Shown here: positions 8,601-13,220 of the stretch, one piece after another
How positions within the stretch are numbered: the first letter of the stretch is position 1
Layout of the letters: each line of letters begins with the position of its first letter
Assembly (NCBI GenBank): GCA_020849825.1
Contig: JADZFP010000269.1
Location: 1 to 13,220 of the forward strand
DNA length: 13,220 nt
Reading direction: 5' to 3'
Source of the DNA: Saprospiraceae bacterium
GTDB taxonomy: Bacteria > Bacteroidota > Bacteroidia > Chitinophagales > Saprospiraceae
Notes under the pieces: generated by a model
What the model was told of the DNA's origin: nothing
Database searches by the model: none
The model's input: the letters and a program-made list of their open reading frames with translations, nothing else
Made by a program: the position numbers and the translations under genes

Positions 8601-9790
8601 GCGGGCCACTGACCGATACTCGGGTTGTTGAAGTAGGTAAATGCCGACATGCCGATCTCTACGGAGGTATCGCGGCCGTCGGGCAACGTGATCGGACGCA
8701 GCGGGCCGCGGAAATAGTCGACACCGAGAATCGGAACGTTGTTGCAGTAGGTTGCAGGCGAGCCTTGCGGGCAGGAGCAACCGGGGTCGCCGTCGGTAGC
8801 ATCCTGATTGTAAGTATACATAAGGCTGAGCGAGGTATCGCAGCCGATGTAGTCGTCGGAAGTACAGCCGAGGTCGGCGTCAACCCACATGGCAAAGAAG
8901 GTCGAGTCGATACGCTCGGTAGCGCGGTTGATGAGTTTGTAGCGCTGGAAGGTCATGTCGTTGAGCTCGTCGGCAGTTTTGTAGCCGAAAGCCTGCACTT
9001 GCACCTCCATTTGAATGGCGTTGCCTTTGGTTACGGCGTGCGGGGCGCCACCGCCTTCGTCGTTGTAGATCCAGAAGATCATTTCATCCGGGTAGCGGTC
9101 GAGCGGACAGCCGCGGATGTCGATCGAGGGGTAATCGCCGTCGAGCGGTTCGTAGTTGGTATCGCCGTCGCGGTCGTAGAAACCGGCAAGTGCCTGGGTG
9201 GTGAAGGGCAGGTCGAAGCCCCACACACTGTAAAAGAATTCGTTGCCTTTGGCCGGCCAGCCCTTGATGTTGCGGGGCATGGCTGCTTCGCTGAGGTTGC
9301 CTTCGGAGAGGTTGCGCAAGTGTTCGCGAATCTCTTCGCCGGTTACCCGGAAGTGACGGTTCCAGTTGGCGCAGGTTGCGGCATCGGTCGTACCGGTAAT
9401 CGGGTCGAGCGGGCCGGGCCAGAAATCGTCGTTACCGCTGTAACGGTAGTTCTGGCAAGCCAGTTTCAGGTTCAAACCCGGGTCGATACCACCCAGCCAT
9501 ACCGAGCCGGCAAAGATGGAGGATACTTCCTGCTGACCCGAAGCGGGGTCAACCTTGGGTACGATATATCGGCCGTCGGAGTAGTCCCACCAGCAGTCGC
9601 CCGCGCCGAGCAAACGGGCGCGTACGTTATTGATCTCCTGGTCGATCTGGTCGCTGGCGCCGGCACATACACGCAGGCTCGATTTGCGGGCCACGTTGAT
9701 CTCCGCCTTCCGGTTGAGATCGAAGTGTGCGAAGGCGTCCACACTTGCCAACGCCAGTAAGGCCATTATGCAAAGTCTGTAAAATCGCAT
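5627..9790 (-). CDS. Large secreted protein with T9SS-like C-terminal domain
   Basis: A 1387-residue exported protein of unknown function. The signal peptide is residues 1-21 (cleavage after AFA). ATG 9790 is chosen; a TTG three codons upstream is less likely. The N-terminal third has the FWPGPLD motif (123-129) and Cys groups (309, 317, 338, 340, 349), suggesting disulfides. DRDGD (206-210) and DNDGDG (1061-1066) look like Asp-rich calcium sites. Around 500-525, the stretch from LFDNCF to GPDAP recurs, from memory, in large Bacteroidota secreted proteins. Residues about 550-700 look like a fibronectin III-type fold (GYVIYQL, YYYSVVAYA). The last 109 residues start with VVPNP and contain VASGVYLINV, resembling T9SS type A or FlgD-like domains, but about 20 residues follow that strand, ending in an atypical tail. 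It lies between a TonB-dependent receptor and a PorV-like gene. T9SS export is inferred. The stop is TAG. Confidence 0.8.
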   Translation of the reverse strand: MRFYRLCIMALLALASVDAFAHFDLNRKAEINVARKSSLRVCAGASDQIDQEINNVRARLLGAGDCWWDYSDGRYIVPKVDPASGQQEVSSIFAGSVWLGGIDPGLNLKLACQNYRYSGNDDFWPGPLDPITGTTDAATCANWNRHFRVTGEEIREHLRNLSEGNLSEAAMPRNIKGWPAKGNEFFYSVWGFDLPFTTQALAGFYDRDGDTNYEPLDGDYPSIDIRGCPLDRYPDEMIFWIYNDEGGGAPHAVTKGNAIQMEVQVQAFGYKTADELNDMTFQRYKLINRATERIDSTFFAMWVDADLGCTSDDYIGCDTSLSLMYTYNQDATDGDPGCSCPQGSPATYCNNVPILGVDYFRGPLRPITLPDGRDTSVEIGMSAFTYFNNPSIGQWPAGMGDPDQPAEFYNYLTGRWRDGTPYTYGGSGYQSGGAQINYAFTDAPNSNGWSMCTANLGIGDRRTLQASGPFTLLPGAKNELIIGVPWVPDIEYPCPDLEQIFRADKLAQGLFDNCFDLLDGPDAPNVDWVELNEEVVAVLTNVPPFNNVKEGYAEQDFLAPEYYRNNTDPNVRDSANYKFEGYVIYQLINPNVSAADYDDPTKARIVYQVDVKNGVNKLYNWIEVADPFDLSKRVYYPELQVDGADNGVRHTFSITEDQFASGNDKTLINHKKYYYSVVAYAYNSFANFDPLARPVPGQQRPYLAGRGNIQIYTVIPRPIVDFALNASYGDGVAITRLEGAGNNGTFLELDQASRDKIFNNGDSTLTYQEGAGPITVTIFNPFEVKDGQYEVVLSDGNDTDTKLQDTARWQLRRLPDGAVLESERTIDELNEQLIAEYGFSVTIAQRAEPGMYGAYVSTGRLGEAPVYVDSRNGVIGGAVEWEDIDRQWLQGLPDQTNGPLNYVKTGFQEKDEDMDPEENFNNIGNGWFVPYVMCDFVLPTLATPDNGDRLITPAWTEKTAGSQGNVNSSAIGPKSFPIKPNGQPEPNSRFFKLWQLPSVDIVLTSDKSKWSRCVVAEGAGYYYTGTEFAPIQDPTLVPESPANKKRLMFDTRFSLSVGKNDNDGDGLADPDNEVEPATLSTGAANPLAGQPLRGMGWFPGYAVDVETGQRLNIFFVENSCYHSGLDPRLTGRDMMWNPTDQAVLNENVFVNDIPNLLLGGQHWVYVMNTPYDECRALREKFSPELSPSGTAKAQQVRFISWAGMLQLAQGFQMDPLGNGPNGLIPYETRVKLRVDNPFQTWYNDADNGRKSGTPRYQFTIQGRERADLNQVQVENALDSIKVVPNPYYGFSQYEVSQFSNVVKITNLPAKCKVTIYSLDGKFIRQYTRNEQYEPYQQIAPDLEWDLKNNKGIPVASGVYLINVSAEGMGERTIKWFGIGRQFDPSGL

Positions 9791-9874
9791 GATTTTCAAT
9801 GTTTTAATTTTTTAATGAATACCTTTTTCACAAACAAGGGCTTGTTAAAAAAGATCCGGTGTCTTCAGGTTTGA
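9791..9874. other. Short AT-rich spacer between the receptor and the large secreted-protein gene
   Basis: This 84-base spacer has no ORF. It holds a near-perfect palindrome (AACAAG, GG, CTTGTT, 9833-9846) without a following U-tract on the minus strand, so it is not an evident terminator. I see no good TAnnTTTG box. Cotranscription of the two flanking genes is therefore plausible. Confidence 0.5.
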
Positions 9875-11131
9875 TCAGAACAGGAGAGCAGCGCCTACGA
9901 AAATACGGCGCGGCTGCGTGTAGTTGTTCGGGTTGAGCATGGCCCAGGAATACGAATCGAGGTATGCCTGAAGGCTGCGGCCCTGGCTAACGACGTTGTC
10001 GACCGAAGTTTGACCTTCGGGGATCGAGAGGTAACCGTCGTCGGTCGGGGAACCGGTGTAACGGTATACTCCTACGACATTGCGGATGTCGAGCAGGTTA
10101 GAAACACGCAGGTATACGTTGAGGTTGAGGTTACGTTTGCCGGCAGCCGACAGATTGAAGGTTTTGTCGGCACGCAGATCGACATTGAAGCGCCAGGGCA
10201 GGCGGTTGCCGTTGATAGCGCCTACTGCACCGGTAGAACCGAAGCGCAGCGGACGCAGGTTGGCCGTGTACGGACGACCCGAAGCGGCGTTGATCTGCAT
10301 ATTGATACCGAAATCGGCCAGAATGTCGGAACCGCCGATGCGCGGGCCATTGTACTGTTTGCCGTTGGCAAAACGGTAGTCGATGATCGCGGCAATGTTG
10401 TGGCGCTCGTCGTAGCTCAAGGGATAAAGGGTGCGGATGTTACCGCGCGTGGTCAGGCCGCGCTGCGAGTTGGCATCCGAACCGGTACCGTCGGCAAACT
10501 GAAGGGTATACGCCAGGCGAAGTTCGGCATTCTGGATACGGCGCAGGTCGTACTGAACGGTAAAGCCTTTGACCGTACCGAAGTCTTCGTTGCCATAGGT
10601 ATCGTAGCGACCGATGGTGGGCACGTACAGGATCGTACGGCTCTGGATCATGTCGCGCAATTCGCGGTAATATGCCGAGAATTTAAGGGCCGAGTTCTGA
10701 TTGAGGCGCTGCTGGAAACCTACTTCATAGTCTACAACGCGTTCGGGACGCAGGTTGGCGTTATTGCCCGGCGTACGACCCGGCACATAGAAGTAGAAGT
10801 AGTTGAGCGGCGTTACCTCCCAGTTGCTGGGCGGACGCTGTACGAGAATGTCGTAGTGCGCAAAGAAGTTGGCGTCTTCCGAGATCGGGAAAGAGAATGC
10901 CAGACGCGGCAGCCAGCTGACCTGGGGTTCGTAGTCTTCAAAAGCCGTGTTCGGATTGAAATTCGGGTTCTGAATATCGTCGCCGTTGACCGTGTCGCGC
11001 AGGAGCGGCGTCACGACGCCACCGCCGAAGATCAGGTTGCCGTCGTTGGCCTGTGTACCGTCGGCATAGTACCAGGTGGTACCGTTGCGGTATGCTTTTA
11101 TGCTTGGGTCGCTGACGCTGTTGACGTACAC

Positions 11132-11134
11132 TTA
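11132..11134 (-). other. Second in-frame stop (TAA) within the TonB-dependent receptor frame
   Basis: The minus strand reads GAC-GAC-TAT-TAA-GTG here. The TAA interrupts continuous barrel sequence 363 bases downstream of the first stop, in the same frame. GTG, a possible start codon, follows with no gap. From memory of related receptors, IGDDY is usually followed directly by another residue and VYV, so a single-base change from a sense codon is the likely origin. Confidence 0.9.
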
Positions 11135-11494
11135 ATAGTCGTCGCCAATGTTGGCCGGTTTTTCCGAAGCGTTGGGCTGTGAGTGATAGTTGCCGGCCGA
11201 TTCCACTTCATACAGCGAGAACTGGTCGCGCATGACCTTGGTGTTGAGGTCGAAACGCTCCACGCGCAAACCAAGGCTAAAGATCATCTTGTTGAAGGTG
11301 AACTTGTCCTTGATGTAAGCGCCCTGGTACAACGGACGCAGGGGAGCAACCGGGAACGTACGAACGCCGGTCACCGGGTCGCGCTGCGTAAAGAAGTCGT
11401 TGAAGGTAGCAGCGTCGTTGGATCTGTTGCCGGCGTAGTCGTAGCCATAGTAACCTACCAGGCTGCGGTCGGTCAGTTCGCGTGCGCTGAACAT

Positions 11495-11497
11495 CTA
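11495..11497 (-). other. First in-frame stop (TAG) within the TonB-dependent receptor frame
   Basis: The minus strand reads through a Leu-Asn-Leu stretch, then TAG, then ATG-TTC with no gap. The protein context on both sides (DPSQLNL before, MFSARELT after) looks like one continuous receptor segment. A single C-to-T change from CAG would explain it. The ATG directly after the stop could allow reinitiation. Confidence 0.9.
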
Positions 11498-13220
11498 CAG
11501 GTTGAGTTGGGAAGGATCGAGTTCGTGCGGGTTGACATACTCCCACAGTTCGAGGCCGAGTTGTTCGCGGATCGACTTGTAGAAGCGGTAGTCTTCATTC
11601 TCCTTAACTGCAGGAGCATACTGGGGAATATAGAGACCCAAACCCTGAATCAGGATGGAGTCGACGACAAGATCCGGGTTCAAGCCATTGAAGTGGCTGT
11701 TCGTCTGTTGGGTCATCAGGTCCCAAAGTCCGAACGGCGCCAGCGACCAGTTGCGCTGCGTGCGCTGTTCGCTCAACAGACCGAACTGGATGTTGTGCGT
11801 ACCGGAGCGGCCCAGTTTCAGGTCGAAACTGCTGTTGGCCGTGATCGTGATGATATCGCTTTCGTTGCGGTTGACGCTGTTGTACACCGAGTTGATGTTG
11901 GCGTGCATGCCGCTCCAAAGGTTGTTGTAGATATTGGAGAAACGGCCGTTTTGCGCCAGGTAGGAAGCAATCAATTCAGGATTGGCGAAGGCGTTGTAAG
12001 CAGCCAGTCCCGGATTGATATTGCCGGCCTGATAGCCCACAAATTGTTCACCGTAGTCGATGTGTACAAACTCGTCATTAACAATACCGATCGTCGGGAC
12101 GTAATTGAAATCAAACAGACCGACGTAACCGTAGTTGAAATAGTTTTCACCATGACGCATGTCGGACGTGCGCCCCTGACCGCGTTCGAAACCGAACTGA
12201 AGTTGGTAGCTGGCGTTGGAGATCGACACCCGGTTGGCGGAAGAGGAACCGCCGTCGCTGCTGCCAAGACGGGGGCGGAAGCGGAAGATACCGCGGTAGC
12301 GTTCGCCGTACGACGTGGGGTTGTTCTGGGCGTTGACGAGCAGCCAGTTGTTGTCCGACCAGCCGCCGTTGCCGGTGGGCGTAAAGCGGTCCTGCGTGTT
12401 GGCGTAGGTACCGGTGAGGCTGATGTCGATGTTGCTCGAGAGGCGGAAGTCCAGTTTGCTGGTAATGTCGACGCGCTGGTTGTTTTCGTTCGGGTTGTAC
12501 TTGTACACGTCGACACTGTCGCGAGTGATCGACTCGCCCGTAGCGACGATGTTGCCGTTGACCCGTTCCAGCGGATTGGCCGAGATACGGTCCAGCACTT
12601 CGTCTTTGGCACGGTGTACCGAGAAAGCAGGCGGATCGTCGTCGCGCTGGTTGAGGTACTGCCCCGACAGACGGAACCCGATCAGGGCTTCGCCCTTGGT
12701 GCCGTCGGCGTTGCGTTTGCGGAGCAGCGGACCGCTGACGTTGGCCGTACCGAGCAGCCAGCCGTAAGGATCGAGCCCGTAGGAGTTCTCGATTTCGAAC
12801 GCGCCGCTGTATTTGCTGGCCGGGCCTTTGGTCACGACGGCGATTACGCCGCCGGTCACGTCGCCGTATTCAGCACCGAGGCCCCCGGTGATCACCTGGA
12901 GCTGCTCGATGTCCTGAACAGGCGGCGGGCTGCCTGCCACACGGATACCGTCGAGGTAGTAGTTGGTGGCATTGGAGCGCGAACCCTTGATGTTGATGGC
13001 GCCACCGTCGATGGAGGTGGTACCGGCCGTGGTGGCCACGATGGCGTTGACGCTACGGGTAGGCAGGTTTTTAATCTGCTCCGAGGTCAGTGTCTGACCA
13101 CCCGAGGTTTTGTCCTGCTCGATCAGCGGGACTTTGTACGCCGTGATGACCGCCTCCGTCAGCACCGTGCCTTCCGACATGGTGGTGTTCAGGAAGTTCA
13201 GCTGGCCGGTGAGTACCTGC

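Larger units (their letters stand above)
9875..13220 (-). pseudogene. TonB-dependent receptor, 5'-partial, interrupted by two in-frame stops
   Basis: TonB-dependent receptors import large ligands across the outer membrane using energy from TonB. The frame enters at the right edge and ends at TGA 9875-9877. It spans 1115 codons, open except for TAG 11495-11497 and TAA 11132-11134. First comes the tail of a carboxypeptidase-like regulatory domain and the linker strand (LTEAVITAYKVPLI), then the plug domain (about 13110-12830, with LPTRSVNAIVA, INIKGSRS, YYLDGIRV and GAEYGDVTGG), then the 22-stranded-barrel region, whose last residue is Phe, as in outer membrane proteins. Similarity runs straight through both stops without a frameshift: GYYGYDYAGN follows the first, and IGDDY precedes the second. 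Stopping at the TAG would leave the plug and about half the barrel, which should not fold. No SusD gene follows, so this is not a classical SusC pair. It is a young pseudogene, a sequence error or a recoded gene; the start lies outside the window. Confidence 0.85.

Noticed and set aside
6305..9760. Plus-strand open frame of 1151 codons antisense to the large secreted-protein gene
   Set aside because: It mirrors the minus-strand gene. Its translation is low-complexity Val/Gly/Arg-rich with no signal peptide or domain pattern, while the minus-strand frame has a signal peptide and conserved motifs.
9833..9846. Palindrome between the receptor and the large gene as a terminator
   Set aside because: The stem is only five or six AT-rich pairs and no U-tract follows on the minus strand.
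10010..11182. Plus-strand open frame of 390 codons antisense to the receptor
   Set aside because: Another shadow frame rich in Val, Arg and Gly. The receptor reading is supported by barrel-like sequence and a terminal Phe.
9875..13220. Stop codon reassignment as an explanation for the interrupted receptor
   Set aside because: TAA and TAG both end other genes in the window normally (greA, PorV-like and glycosidase with TAA; HIT and the large secreted protein with TAG), so the standard code applies.

Overview
The window looks like a chromosomal segment of a member of the Bacteroidota (roughly 55% GC by eye). A Saprospiria-like or related lineage is plausible, but I cannot prove it. The evidence is a TonB-dependent receptor with a carboxypeptidase-regulatory-type tail, a PorV/PorQ-family outer membrane protein, a very large secreted protein with a type IX secretion (T9SS)-like C-terminal domain, a fused E1 alpha/beta 2-oxoacid dehydrogenase, and promoter boxes of the Bacteroidota type (TTG, about 19 bases, TAnnTTTG).

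Layout. Bases 1-208 are non-coding leader. Bases 209-2203 (+) encode a fused thiamine-diphosphate-dependent 2-oxoacid dehydrogenase E1. It converges with, and overlaps by 7 bases, a minus-strand operon read from 4148 down to 2197: greA, a HIT-family protein, and a GH113-like lipoprotein glycoside hydrolase, with 15- and 17-base gaps between them. A second minus-strand block runs from the right edge to 4394: a 5'-partial TonB-dependent receptor, an 84-base gap, a 1387-residue secreted protein, a 183-base gap with a heptamer repeat, and the PorV/PorQ-family protein.

The main anomalies are these. (1) The TonB-dependent receptor frame is open for 1115 codons in the window except for two in-frame stops, TAG at 11495-11497 and TAA at 11132-11134. 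Each is followed at once by a possible start codon. The gene is called here as a pseudogene, or a recoded or reinitiating gene. (2) The porV-greA intergenic region holds a good -7 box (TACCTTTG) followed by two strong minus-strand hairpins, the second ending in a U6 tract. They are either tandem terminators for porV or an attenuating greA leader. (3) Seven perfect copies of the heptamer AATGATG lie in the putative 5' leader of the PorV-like gene. Four inverted copies lie on the far side of its putative promoter.

How the genes may work together: the receptor, the large secreted protein and the PorV-like protein form a co-directional set typical of Bacteroidota surface machinery. PorV-type barrels hand T9SS cargo across the outer membrane, so the PorV-like protein may serve the neighbouring secreted protein. 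The greA-HIT-GH set mixes housekeeping genes with an envelope glycosidase. The E1 gene is an independent central-metabolism gene.
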